A DNA stretch of 64,000 nucleotides from UBA8914 sp034002905 (GTDB lineage: Bacteria; Pseudomonadota; Alphaproteobacteria; UBA9219). The stretch lies in contig JAVEZQ010000001.1 in the NCBI GenBank assembly GCA_034002905.1, positions 124,001 through 188,000 of the forward strand. Reading direction: 5' to 3'. The number at the start of each line of letters is the position of its first letter. Positions within the stretch are counted from its first letter, which is position 1. The notes beneath the pieces are model-generated. The model made no database searches, was not told the DNA's origin, and was given only the letters and a program-made list of their open reading frames with translations. This document shows, in pieces, positions 1 through 8,503 of the stretch. The position numbers and the translations under genes are program-made.

Positions 1-70
1 CCCCATCGCGCAGGTGCAGGTGCCAGTCGTCGGGTTTGGGAATTGTAAGTGTGGTTGGGCGTGTGGTCAT
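1..70 (-). CDS. pyrC: Dihydroorotase, N-terminal fragment (runs off left edge)
   Basis: Read on the minus strand from an ATG at 70, the frame encodes MTTRPTTLTIPKPDDW followed by HLHLRDG and then leaves the window. The P-D-D-W-H-L-H-L-R-D-G block matches the start of class II dihydroorotase, where the two histidines of HxH bind the catalytic zinc. The enzyme closes carbamoyl aspartate to dihydroorotate in pyrimidine synthesis. Only 23 codons are visible, so identity rests on this one strong motif. The gene is divergent from hisS, and the 262 bp between them shows no further gene; it must hold both promoters. Confidence 0.75.
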   Translation of the reverse strand, partial: MTTRPTTLTIPKPDDWHLHLRDG

Positions 71-332
71 TAAATCCTCGGCAGGGGCGAAGTCGGCGGT
101 GGGTGCCTTGTGGTCCTTTAATATAACTAAAGTTAACGGAATGAACAGGGGTGGTTTGCGATTCTGTTACCTGTTTGTATCCGTATCTGTAATTTCTGCG
201 TTTTTGGTTAGATTTCTGCGGGCTGCGCTTGTTTTTCTTTAGGTTTTTGTCTTATTGTAACCCTTTGTCAGCACAAGCGGCATTTTGGCCTTGGGCTGAA
301 AGAGTCATGACAAATGGAAGAAAGAAAATAGT

Positions 333-1694
333 ATGTCCTTGATTAAACCGCGCATTCCTTCTGGAACTTTGGAGCTGTTACCTCGCAACCAAATGGTGTT
401 TCAGCATATGCTTGATGTCATTCGTCGTGGATATGAACGGTTCGGTTTTGTTCAGGTCGAGACGCCTGTTTTTGAGCACAAGGATATTTTACTCACAAAG
501 TCTGGGGGGGAAACGGAAAAACAGGTTTACTTTGTACAATCAACAGGATCGTTGGCACAAGGTTACGAGCCCGATATGGCACTTCACTTTGATTTGACGG
601 TCCCTTTGGCGCGTTATGTTGCAATGCGTGAACGTGAACTGGCTTTTCCTTTTCGTCGCTATCAAATTCAGAGATCCTATCGCGGAGAGCGTCCCCAGAA
701 AGGCAGGGCCCGCGAGTTTTATCAGTGCGATATCGACGTGATCGGTAAAGACAAGCTTGATCCCTCATACGATGCCGAACTTCCCGCTATCATTGTCGAG
801 ATATTTACGGAGCTAGGCCTCAAAGAATTCACAATTCACTTCAGCAATCGCAAAATCCTACTCGGTCTTTTGCAAGCGTGGGGCGTTGCGGATTTTGAAA
901 CGCAAACCTTGATTGTGCGCGAGATTGATAAGCTTGACAAAATTGGTATTGAAAAAGTTCGGGAGTCTGTTTTGGAACTGGGGCTTGCGCCAGAAGCAAC
1001 GGACAAACTTCTTGCCTTAATCGTCCTGCGTGGAACGAAAGAAGAGGTGCTAGAGGCTTTGCGGGCACTTAAGGTTGAAACACTTGCCTTTGTTGAAGGC
1101 GTGCATGAACTAGAGGTGATGGTTTCTTCTTTGCGCGCTCTGGGCGTGCCAGAAGAGAGAACGAGGATTAACCTCGCGATTGCGCGTGGCCTCGATTACT
1201 ACACGGGCACAGTGTATGAGACGTTGCTCGACAAATATCCTGAAATTGGCAGCATCTGTTCGGGTGGGCGTTATGACAATTTGGCAAGTATGTACTGCAA
1301 ATCCAAACTACCGGGCGTCGGGCTTTCGATTGGCGCAACGCGCCTTTATGAACTTCTTGAGTCGCTGAATATGCTGCCTCCAGTACCTCACACGACGCGG
1401 GTTCTGATTGCACAGCAGGATGAAAGCCTTGGCCGTGAATATCTTTCTTTGGCCGCGATGCTCAGGAAAAGCGGCCTGACGGTCGAGAACTATCTTGAGC
1501 CGTCCAAACTGGATAAACAACTCAAATACGCTGACAAAGCGGGCATCCCCTATATTGTTATTTATGGTGTAGAAGAGAAAGCTCGCGGGACGGTTCTGCT
1601 TAAGGATATGGCAAGCAAGCAGCAGTCTGAAGTCAAGGTTGCCGAGCTGGCCGATGTGATAAAAGGATTGACCCCTCCGTCTGTTCTTAATTAG
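333..1694 (+). CDS. hisS: Histidyl-tRNA synthetase
   Basis: This class II aminoacyl-tRNA synthetase charges tRNA-His in the cytoplasm. The 453-residue product carries the class II motif 2 region (FDLTVPLARYVA near residue 86, then RSYRGERP and REFYQCDIDVIG) and the HisRS-specific histidine-binding block ARGLDYYTGTVYE near residue 286, followed by GGRYDNL. The C-terminal 100 residues form the anticodon-binding domain (RVLIAQQDES onward). The length is slightly above the usual 420-430. The ATG has a purine-rich GGAAGAAAG about 8 bases upstream. A penicillin-binding protein gene follows after 36 bp, so co-transcription is possible. Confidence 0.96.
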   Translation: MSLIKPRIPSGTLELLPRNQMVFQHMLDVIRRGYERFGFVQVETPVFEHKDILLTKSGGETEKQVYFVQSTGSLAQGYEPDMALHFDLTVPLARYVAMRERELAFPFRRYQIQRSYRGERPQKGRAREFYQCDIDVIGKDKLDPSYDAELPAIIVEIFTELGLKEFTIHFSNRKILLGLLQAWGVADFETQTLIVREIDKLDKIGIEKVRESVLELGLAPEATDKLLALIVLRGTKEEVLEALRALKVETLAFVEGVHELEVMVSSLRALGVPEERTRINLAIARGLDYYTGTVYETLLDKYPEIGSICSGGRYDNLASMYCKSKLPGVGLSIGATRLYELLESLNMLPPVPHTTRVLIAQQDESLGREYLSLAAMLRKSGLTVENYLEPSKLDKQLKYADKAGIPYIVIYGVEEKARGTVLLKDMASKQQSEVKVAELADVIKGLTPPSVLN

Positions 1695-1730
1695 TCCGTT
1701 TTCTTTTTGTTTCTTGTGTGAGCCCAACTG

Positions 1731-4700
1731 ATGACATCCGCGCGAACAGCTAGGCATAAAAACAGGAAGCCGGTACAAAACAGCCGCAGATCGGGTAAGT
1801 CTAAAGCATATCGCCCTTATCGCATGCGCGTGCCCCAAGTGATATGGCTAGTCCCCTTGGCCTTTCTGATCGGGTTTGGCGGTGTTGTGGGCTTTTTTCT
1901 TGGAGAAGAAATTCGTACCTCCAAGCTTCAGGCCGAGTACCTAACCGACATTGCGGCGAAGGTTCATTATGAGGTCAAGGCGGGGCCGGCACAGGATTTT
2001 CGTGTGCCGAGTTCAGGCCCTTATAATCAGCGGTTGGGATATAGTTATATTCCCTTTTTTGCAAAGGCCTTGCAAGGTGATGGCTATGCCGTAACCCAAC
2101 AAGTAAGAGCCTCGGCTAAGTACCACGAGCTCATCAAGGATGGGTTGTACCCGCTTTATCGCCCGAAAAATGTTGCGGGGTTGGATTTAAAAGACAGAAA
2201 TGGCGAGGCGTTATATAAGGCGTCATTCCCATCAAATGTTTTTCCCAGCTTTGAAGCTATTCCGCCATTGTTGGTGGATACTTTGCTTTATATTGAAAAT
2301 AGGGAACTTCTTAAAGATGGACCAGTAACCCATAATCCTGCGATTGAATGGGACCGTTTCTTCTATGCCGCGTTTGGCCAGATCCTCAAACATATCATAC
2401 CGGGGCAGAATTTTGGAGGTGGTAGCACGCTAGCAACCCAGATTGAGAAGTTTCGGTTCTCGCCCGGCGGACAAACGCATGGCGCGATGGAAAAAATTCG
2501 TCAAATTGTCTCCGCGAGCCTTCGCGTCTATATGAATGGACCAGATACGCGAGAAGCTCGTAAACAAATTGTGCTGGATTATCTTAATAGCACGCCGTTG
2601 AGCGCCCGACCTGGTTTTGGCGAAATCAATAGCATTGGAGACGGGCTTTGGGCTTGGTTTGGACATGATCTCAAGGAAACAACAACGGCATTAAATTTAC
2701 CCGAAACCGACGTTGAAACTTTGCGTGTTAAGGGGGCGGCTTATCGGGAAGTCTTAGGATTAATTCTCTCACAGCGAAGGCCAACCTATTATCTTCTTTC
2801 CGATCGAATGGCCCTTGATGCGTTAACGGACAGCACACTGGATTTACTGGCCCGTGCAAATGTTATCTCTGTTGCCCTTCGTAATGCAGCGCGTGCAACA
2901 AAGTTCCGGTTTTTGCCGGACCCGCCGCCTGTTCCTCAGGTTGACTTTTTGGATATGAAGGCAACGAACGCTATGCGAACCCATTTGCTCAAAAAGCTGG
3001 GGTTACGCAACATGTATGAGCTTGATCGTGTGGATGTCGATGTAACAAGTACCCTTGATAGTAAGACGCAAAAAGAACTGACGGGTTTTTTGAAGAAAAT
3101 GGCTGATCCAGAGCACCTGAAGTCAATCGGTCTTTATGGGTTTCGCCTTCTTAAAGAAGATAACGACCCGGCAGAAATCAAGTGGAGCGTCCTTTTATAC
3201 GAAAAGAAGGAAGACGGAAATTATCTCCGCGTACAATCTGATAACATTAATAGTCCGCTGGATATGAATGAAGGGGGTAAGCTGGATCTTGGTTCAACAG
3301 CTAAGTTGCGTACGCTCGTGACATATCTTGAAATTGTTGGCGAGCTTTATCGACGGTATGCCGGCTTATCATCTGAGGACCTAAAGGCTTTAACAAACGA
3401 AGCTCCCGATGTTCTGACGTTGTGGACTACAGAATGGCTTTCCGAGCATCCTAAGGCGACGATGGAAGAAATGTTACAGGCCGCTATGGATCGTAAATAT
3501 TCAGGCAGCCCTTGGGAAACCTTTTTTACGGGTGGCGGAGCGCATCAATTTGTCAATTTCGACAAAAGCGAAGATCATAAAAATATGAACTTGCGTGAAG
3601 CTTTGCGTGACTCGGTCAATCTCGTTTTCATACGATTGATGCGCGATATTGTGAATTATACAATTGGTCAGGGGCAACAAACGAAGCAGGAATTGCTGGG
3701 GGATCCGGAACATCCGGCGCGCAAGGCTTATCTTGAGCGTTTTGCTGACAAAGAGGGCACGACCTTTCTTAATCGTTATATTTCGGATTATGCAAAACTT
3801 GATCCGTCTGAAATTTTAACAAAGCTTGCGGCACGGGCTCATAAGGGAGCCACCTCTCAGGCAATCTTGTACCGTTCAGCCTTTCCAAAGACAAGCTATC
3901 AAGACTTTGCGGCCTTTATGAAGAAAGCTGTCCCAACGCCATTGGGCGAGGAGCGGTTGCATCAACTTTATGACGAGTATCCTGTCGATAGGTATAGTCT
4001 TGCAGATCGCGGGTATATTACTGGCATAAATCCTCTGGAGTTGTGGCTTGTGAGTTACAAACTGGCCAACCCGCGTGCGACGCGCTCCCAGATTTTGGCG
4101 ATTAGCAAGCCCGTCCGGATTGAAAGTTATGCGTGGCTGTTCAGGGCGAGCAAGAAGGGGGCGCAGGATACGCGTATTCGCATCCTGCTTGAACAAGATG
4201 CCTTTGCCCATATACAACAACGCTGGTCAAGACTTGGATACCCGTTTGACAGGCTTGTCCCGAGTTTTGCCACTTCGATTGGTTCGTCGGCGGATCGTCC
4301 GGGGGCCTTGGCGGAGCTGGTCGGAATATTGCTCAATGACGGTGTGCGTAAGCCGATGGTTCGTTTTGAAAAATTGCGTTTTGCTCAAGGCACACCATTT
4401 GAAACCGAGCTAGAGATTGAAAAAAACCGTGGAGAACGCGTCTTGGAGCCCGCTGTGGCGCGCGTGGCCCGTGCGGCCATGATAGAAGTTGTTGAAAACG
4501 GCACAGCACGCCGATTGCGCGGCGGATATGTTGATCATAACGGTGTGCCCCTGATAATCGGTGGAAAAACGGGAACGGGGGATCATCGGTTTGATGAATA
4601 TGGGCCTCACGGACGTCTTATCTCTTCACGCGTCGTCAATCGCACTGGGACGATAGTTTTTTATATTGGTGATCGTTTCTTTGGCACTGTCACGGCGCAT

Positions 4701-5045
4701 GTCGCGGGGCAGAAGGCCGAGAATTTCAAGTTCACCAGCGCCCTGTCGGCGCAGGTGTTGCGTTCCCTTGCTCCTATCTTGCAACCTTTGATTATCGGGC
4801 CCAAGCCAGAAGAGCCCAAAGTACCGGAAACACAATCGGCAACGGAAGCTGTGAAGGAACAGGGGCATCAAACAGACAATAAGGTCGAACCAGCGCTGGA
4901 GGCCCCTGCAGTATCATCAGGATCTGTGCAGGACGGACAAGCGGGATCGAGCGCATCAGAGGCACCAAAACTGAAAAAGAAAGCTGTGCCTGCGTCAAAA
5001 CCAGCAACGAGCTATGATCTGATGATGGATGTTTTGCCTCAGTAA
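1731..5045 (+). CDS. Bifunctional class A penicillin-binding protein (GT51 transglycosylase and transpeptidase)
   Basis: This is a membrane-anchored peptidoglycan synthase that polymerises glycan strands and cross-links stem peptides in the periplasm. A basic cytoplasmic tail precedes one membrane segment at about residues 37-57. The GT51 domain shows the catalytic glutamate in YIENREL (about E189) and the GGGSTLATQ motif at about 229-237. The transpeptidase domain has all three active-site boxes: STAK (about 522-525), SVN (about 628-630) and KTG (about 945). At 1104 residues it is longer than most class A PBPs; the extra length lies between the GT51 and SxxK regions and in a Pro/Ala/Glu-rich C-terminal tail (about 1010-1095). 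It follows hisS directly. Subclass (1A, 1C or other) is not decided. Confidence 0.92.
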   Translation: MTSARTARHKNRKPVQNSRRSGKSKAYRPYRMRVPQVIWLVPLAFLIGFGGVVGFFLGEEIRTSKLQAEYLTDIAAKVHYEVKAGPAQDFRVPSSGPYNQRLGYSYIPFFAKALQGDGYAVTQQVRASAKYHELIKDGLYPLYRPKNVAGLDLKDRNGEALYKASFPSNVFPSFEAIPPLLVDTLLYIENRELLKDGPVTHNPAIEWDRFFYAAFGQILKHIIPGQNFGGGSTLATQIEKFRFSPGGQTHGAMEKIRQIVSASLRVYMNGPDTREARKQIVLDYLNSTPLSARPGFGEINSIGDGLWAWFGHDLKETTTALNLPETDVETLRVKGAAYREVLGLILSQRRPTYYLLSDRMALDALTDSTLDLLARANVISVALRNAARATKFRFLPDPPPVPQVDFLDMKATNAMRTHLLKKLGLRNMYELDRVDVDVTSTLDSKTQKELTGFLKKMADPEHLKSIGLYGFRLLKEDNDPAEIKWSVLLYEKKEDGNYLRVQSDNINSPLDMNEGGKLDLGSTAKLRTLVTYLEIVGELYRRYAGLSSEDLKALTNEAPDVLTLWTTEWLSEHPKATMEEMLQAAMDRKYSGSPWETFFTGGGAHQFVNFDKSEDHKNMNLREALRDSVNLVFIRLMRDIVNYTIGQGQQTKQELLGDPEHPARKAYLERFADKEGTTFLNRYISDYAKLDPSEILTKLAARAHKGATSQAILYRSAFPKTSYQDFAAFMKKAVPTPLGEERLHQLYDEYPVDRYSLADRGYITGINPLELWLVSYKLANPRATRSQILAISKPVRIESYAWLFRASKKGAQDTRIRILLEQDAFAHIQQRWSRLGYPFDRLVPSFATSIGSSADRPGALAELVGILLNDGVRKPMVRFEKLRFAQGTPFETELEIEKNRGERVLEPAVARVARAAMIEVVENGTARRLRGGYVDHNGVPLIIGGKTGTGDHRFDEYGPHGRLISSRVVNRTGTIVFYIGDRFFGTVTAHVAGQKAENFKFTSALSAQVLRSLAPILQPLIIGPKPEEPKVPETQSATEAVKEQGHQTDNKVEPALEAPAVSSGSVQDGQAGSSASEAPKLKKKAVPASKPATSYDLMMDVLPQ

Positions 5046-5130
5046 ACCGAATTAATAAGATTTGCTTTTCTCGTCACGATAACGAAAAGAACTGGTTGCA
5101 ATTTCGATTATTTCTTTTTACCCTTTTGCC

Positions 5131-5739
5131 ATGGAAAAAAGTCTACAGACATCCGTTGTCGCATTTGTTTTGCTGGCCTTGATTTTTTCAGGAGTTGCAC
5201 GTGCGGAGGTTCCCAAGGAGTTGGGGACATTCAGCTATTGGAAAACGTACCAGCTGACAGAAGGAACACGGCAAATCTGTTATATGTCGATTACGGCCAG
5301 TCCCCCCATCGGCAAAGTTAAGGGGAAGAAGGCGCGGCGTGGCGATGTTGTGTTGATGATCACGCATCGGCCAGGCGAGGGAAGTACGGATGTTGTAAGC
5401 TACACGCCGGGGGCTAAATTCAAGTCATCCAAGGAAGTTGTTGCCAAAATCGGTAAGAATTCTTTCAGTTTATTTACTCAGGCTGACATGGCTTGGGCCA
5501 GAGATGCGGCAACGGATCACGCCTTGTCTTTGGCCCTTCGTGGGGGAGAGCAGGTGACCTTCCATGGAACCCTCGCCTCTGGGGATTCTTTGGCCGAAAC
5601 GATCAATTTAAAAGGTTCCAACAAAGCTTATGAAACCATAAGCCGGGCCTGTGATGTTCAGATAGCGCCGCTGCCAACGTCGCGTCGTGAAAGCCCGACT
5701 AAGAAATCGACCAGCAAGTCAAAAATAAAGAAACAATAA
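5131..5739 (+). CDS. Invasion-associated locus B (IalB) family exported protein
   Basis: The 202-residue protein begins with a clear signal peptide: a short basic start, a hydrophobic core and an ARA|E type cleavage site near residue 26. The mature part has the IalB-like pattern: a short aromatic start (FSYWKTYQLTE), a cysteine pair (RQICYMS and SRACDVQ), and a beta-rich core. IalB proteins are periplasmic or secreted proteins common in alphaproteobacteria, with a described role in erythrocyte invasion by Bartonella but no known biochemical activity. The C-terminus is a lysine/serine-rich tail. The family call is by pattern, not by alignment. Confidence 0.75.
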   Translation: MEKSLQTSVVAFVLLALIFSGVARAEVPKELGTFSYWKTYQLTEGTRQICYMSITASPPIGKVKGKKARRGDVVLMITHRPGEGSTDVVSYTPGAKFKSSKEVVAKIGKNSFSLFTQADMAWARDAATDHALSLALRGGEQVTFHGTLASGDSLAETINLKGSNKAYETISRACDVQIAPLPTSRRESPTKKSTSKSKIKKQ

Positions 5740-5811
5740 ATAACAATACATTAACCAAGTGCGCTTAAGTAACTTTTGACAAAGCACGCGCATTTCGGGC
5801 ATGTGATTTCT

Positions 5812-6960
5812 ATGACAAACGCCTCCCATAACATAGCCGGACACGCGGCCCGTTTTGCGCCACCATCTTTATTGATTGAAGGCCGCCGCAACCTGATTGG
5901 CCTACCCCTTGATGAGCTTAAGGCAGAAATGATCGCCTTGGGGCTAGAGGCCTTTCGGGCCAAGCAGCTTTGGACAGCCATTTATGCTCATGGCCATACT
6001 TCGTTTGAGACGATGACAACGCTTGCCAAGCCAGTGCGTCAGAAACTGGCCGAGCATTTTATTGTCGCGCGCCCTCGCGTGATGGCCGATCCGGTGTCGG
6101 TAGATGGCTCGCGCAAATGGCTTGTGGCGATGCCGTTGGATGCGCATGAGGTTGAGATGGTCTATATCCCCGAAGAAGATCGGGGAGCCCTGTGCATTTC
6201 ATGTCAAGTTGGCTGTACCAATAGCTGCAGCTTTTGTCACACGGGCACGATGCGTCTTGTACGCAATCTGGATGCTAGTGAGATTTTGATGCAAGTGATG
6301 TTGGCGCGTGATGCGCTGGACGAGTGGCGAGTTCCGTCTTTGGAAAAGCGGATGCTTTCCAACATTGTTCTGATGGGAATGGGGGAACCTCTCTTTAACT
6401 ATGATAATGTGGCGAAGGCGATGAAGATCGTGATGGATGAGGGAGGCATTGCGATTGGTAAGCGCAAGATCACGCTTTCCACGTCCGGTGTCGTTCCTAT
6501 GATCAAAAAATGCGGGGAGGATCTGGGGGTCAATCTGGCGATCAGCCTGCATGCGGTGACGGACGATGTGCGCGACGTCTTGGTTCCTCTTAACAAGAAA
6601 TATCCTATCAAAGAGTTACTACAAGCTTGCCGTGATTATCCGGCGGCGAGTAATGCGCGGCGGATTACGTTTGAATATGTGATGCTTAAGGGTGTCAATG
6701 ACTCGCTTGCCGACGCGCGGGCGCTTGTGAAGCTTTTGGATGGCATACCGGCCAAGATCAACTTATTGCCGTATAACCTGTGGCCGGGCAGTCCCTATGA
6801 ATGTTCCGACGAAGCGACAATCCAGAAGTTTGGCGATTTTGTGAATAATGCGGGTTATGCGATTCCCGTGCGCACACCTCGCGGGCGCGATATTATGGCT
6901 GCTTGCGGGCAGCTTAAATCCGCAAGCCAACGGGAAAGAAGATCTGAAGAAACAAAATGA
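5812..6960 (+). CDS. rlmN: Dual-specificity 23S rRNA/tRNA adenine C2-methyltransferase
   Basis: RlmN is a radical SAM enzyme that methylates C2 of A2503 in 23S rRNA and A37 in some tRNAs. The iron-sulfur cluster motif is C135-x3-C139-x2-C142 (CTNSCSFC) and is followed by the GMGEPLFNYDNV block that contacts S-adenosylmethionine. The C-terminal ACGQL carries the cysteine that receives the transient methyl group. I chose the ATG at 5812 (382 residues) over an in-frame TTG at 5776, because the upstream 12 codons have no family similarity that I recognise. The stop overlaps the start of the next gene by 4 bases (ATGA), implying translational coupling. Confidence 0.95.
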   Translation: MTNASHNIAGHAARFAPPSLLIEGRRNLIGLPLDELKAEMIALGLEAFRAKQLWTAIYAHGHTSFETMTTLAKPVRQKLAEHFIVARPRVMADPVSVDGSRKWLVAMPLDAHEVEMVYIPEEDRGALCISCQVGCTNSCSFCHTGTMRLVRNLDASEILMQVMLARDALDEWRVPSLEKRMLSNIVLMGMGEPLFNYDNVAKAMKIVMDEGGIAIGKRKITLSTSGVVPMIKKCGEDLGVNLAISLHAVTDDVRDVLVPLNKKYPIKELLQACRDYPAASNARRITFEYVMLKGVNDSLADARALVKLLDGIPAKINLLPYNLWPGSPYECSDEATIQKFGDFVNNAGYAIPVRTPRGRDIMAACGQLKSASQRERRSEETK

Positions 6961-7979
6961 TTAAAGAATCTCTTTTCCTTGAACGTTATTTGAATCGGAA
7001 AAGTGACGGTATCGCTTCCCGCCGCGTGTGGATCGATATGGCTGACAGTGTGTTGGACTCTTTTCGAACCGTACCGGAAAAGTATATGGATTGGGGCCAC
7101 GAGGCTTGTGTGGCTCTTTGTGCGGCTAGCTATTATTTTTTCAACAGACATGTGCCTGATACGTGGAAATCTTTTCATTTTGGCACATTTGAAAAAGCTG
7201 CCAATGAACATTGTGAACGGCGAAATGGTCATCCGATCAGAGGAAACAAGGAAGTCGTTCAAAATTATATCTATGCGCATAATGTTGATTTGGTAGCCGA
7301 TTTGCTTGGCAAAGAAATCAAAGATGTCCGCCGCACGGTTCGTTTGGTTGAAATAGATTGCGGGCTTGCAAAATTGTCCTGTGACCTCTTACCGGGTGAA
7401 CAAGCTTATCGAGAACTACAGGATTCTTTTTTTGAGGCTCTTATTAAAGTGGGCGCATCGCCAAAACCACAGACGAAAAGGCCAGAGCATTTGCTGTCAA
7501 CCGCTTATAGCATATTTGATGCAGCACGCGCTTATGATAAAGGGCTTTTTGCGGGGCTTCCGGAAATTCATTTGCATTACAATCCGCATGTGCCTTTAGA
7601 AAATCCATCGAGTTACGTGTATCGACCTGATGACCAGCTTAACATCGCACATCTCTATTTATCCTCACAATTGCCTGTTGTTGCAAAAAACGATAAGCAG
7701 GCGGCATTGGTCACGGCACATGAAGCTGAACATGTGCTTCAGGCCTATCTCGGTCATGCCTATCATTGGGGGCTTATTGATCCATCACACCCCTTGTTTT
7801 GCGCAGCACGCAATTTTAGGACTTTTGAGGAGAGCGAAGCGGCTTTTGGGGCTCAAATGGTTAATCCTGCCTTGTTCCCCCATATTAAGCCAGCGCAGGA
7901 TTATTATCTCGCAACACCCCGGGAAAAGGCCGCGCACGGCTTGTCTAACCGTCTCAAATTGGCATGGAATATTGGCTAG
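6957..7979 (+). CDS. Unknown protein with an HExxH metallopeptidase-like motif
   Basis: I do not recognise the family. The 340-residue protein has no signal peptide and no membrane segment. Near residues 256-260 it carries H-E-A-E-H inside a hydrophobic helix (VTAHEAEHVLQAYLGHAYH), which fits the HExxH zinc-binding signature of metallopeptidases. The third ligand could be a glutamate in the downstream TFEESEAAF segment, about 30 residues on. It overlaps rlmN by four bases, so the two are probably co-translated. Whether it is an active peptidase is inference. Confidence 0.6.
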   Translation: MIKESLFLERYLNRKSDGIASRRVWIDMADSVLDSFRTVPEKYMDWGHEACVALCAASYYFFNRHVPDTWKSFHFGTFEKAANEHCERRNGHPIRGNKEVVQNYIYAHNVDLVADLLGKEIKDVRRTVRLVEIDCGLAKLSCDLLPGEQAYRELQDSFFEALIKVGASPKPQTKRPEHLLSTAYSIFDAARAYDKGLFAGLPEIHLHYNPHVPLENPSSYVYRPDDQLNIAHLYLSSQLPVVAKNDKQAALVTAHEAEHVLQAYLGHAYHWGLIDPSHPLFCAARNFRTFEESEAAFGAQMVNPALFPHIKPAQDYYLATPREKAAHGLSNRLKLAWNIG

Positions 7980-8052
7980 GAAAGTATTATATTCTTAAAT
8001 CTGTGTGGAATTTTGACATATTTTCAGCGATAATGGCGCAAGAGGACTTGGC

Positions 8053-8490
8053 ATGAAAACGACACCCATCTATCGAAAACTTTTTATGGCAACGGGTTTT
8101 GTCGCGGCCATAGCAACGATGATCCCGCAGGCGATATCCGCGCACGCTGCGGAGGGACCATCCATCAGTACGCTCCCTCCGCAAGCTAAGGAGGCCGTTG
8201 TTTCCCCGTATAAGCCAAAAGCGACGGAACAGAATTTTGCAATCATTCAACAGTCGACACAGGCCCATAAAGCGGCGGATGAGGGACGTTGTGACGATGC
8301 GAAAGCAATCATTGAAGAGATTAAAACCGATATGCCCATTATGACAGGGCCAGAGGCCATTTTTGAACTCACGACAAAGATAGGGCACTACCGGGTTGAT
8401 ACAGCTGCTCATGCTGATGAAGCTTTCCGCAGAGCGCAAGCCTATGTTGAAAAGAAATGCGGTAGTGTGCCGACACTCGTTCAGCAATAA
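8053..8490 (+). CDS. Small exported protein of unknown function
   Basis: The 145-residue product starts with a basic segment and a hydrophobic stretch (about 10-30) ending in SAHAAE, a typical signal peptide with cleavage after AHA. The mature part is about 110 residues, mostly helical, with two cysteines (GRCDDAK and EKKCGS) that could form a disulfide. The spacing of alanine-rich helices would suit a TPR-like or helical-hairpin periplasmic protein. I know no family for it. It converges on parC with only 13 bases between the two stop codons. Confidence 0.6.
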   Translation: MKTTPIYRKLFMATGFVAAIATMIPQAISAHAAEGPSISTLPPQAKEAVVSPYKPKATEQNFAIIQQSTQAHKAADEGRCDDAKAIIEEIKTDMPIMTGPEAIFELTTKIGHYRVDTAAHADEAFRRAQAYVEKKCGSVPTLVQQ

Positions 8491-8503
8491 CCAACCTAAA
8501 ATT

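Noticed and set aside
36..242. A 68-codon plus-strand frame at the left edge
   Set aside because: It lies over the start of pyrC on the other strand and the promoter gap before hisS, and has no family or ribosome site.
8013..8034. TTGACA followed by GATAAT before the small exported protein
   Set aside because: The spacing is only 10 bases, too short for a sigma70 promoter.
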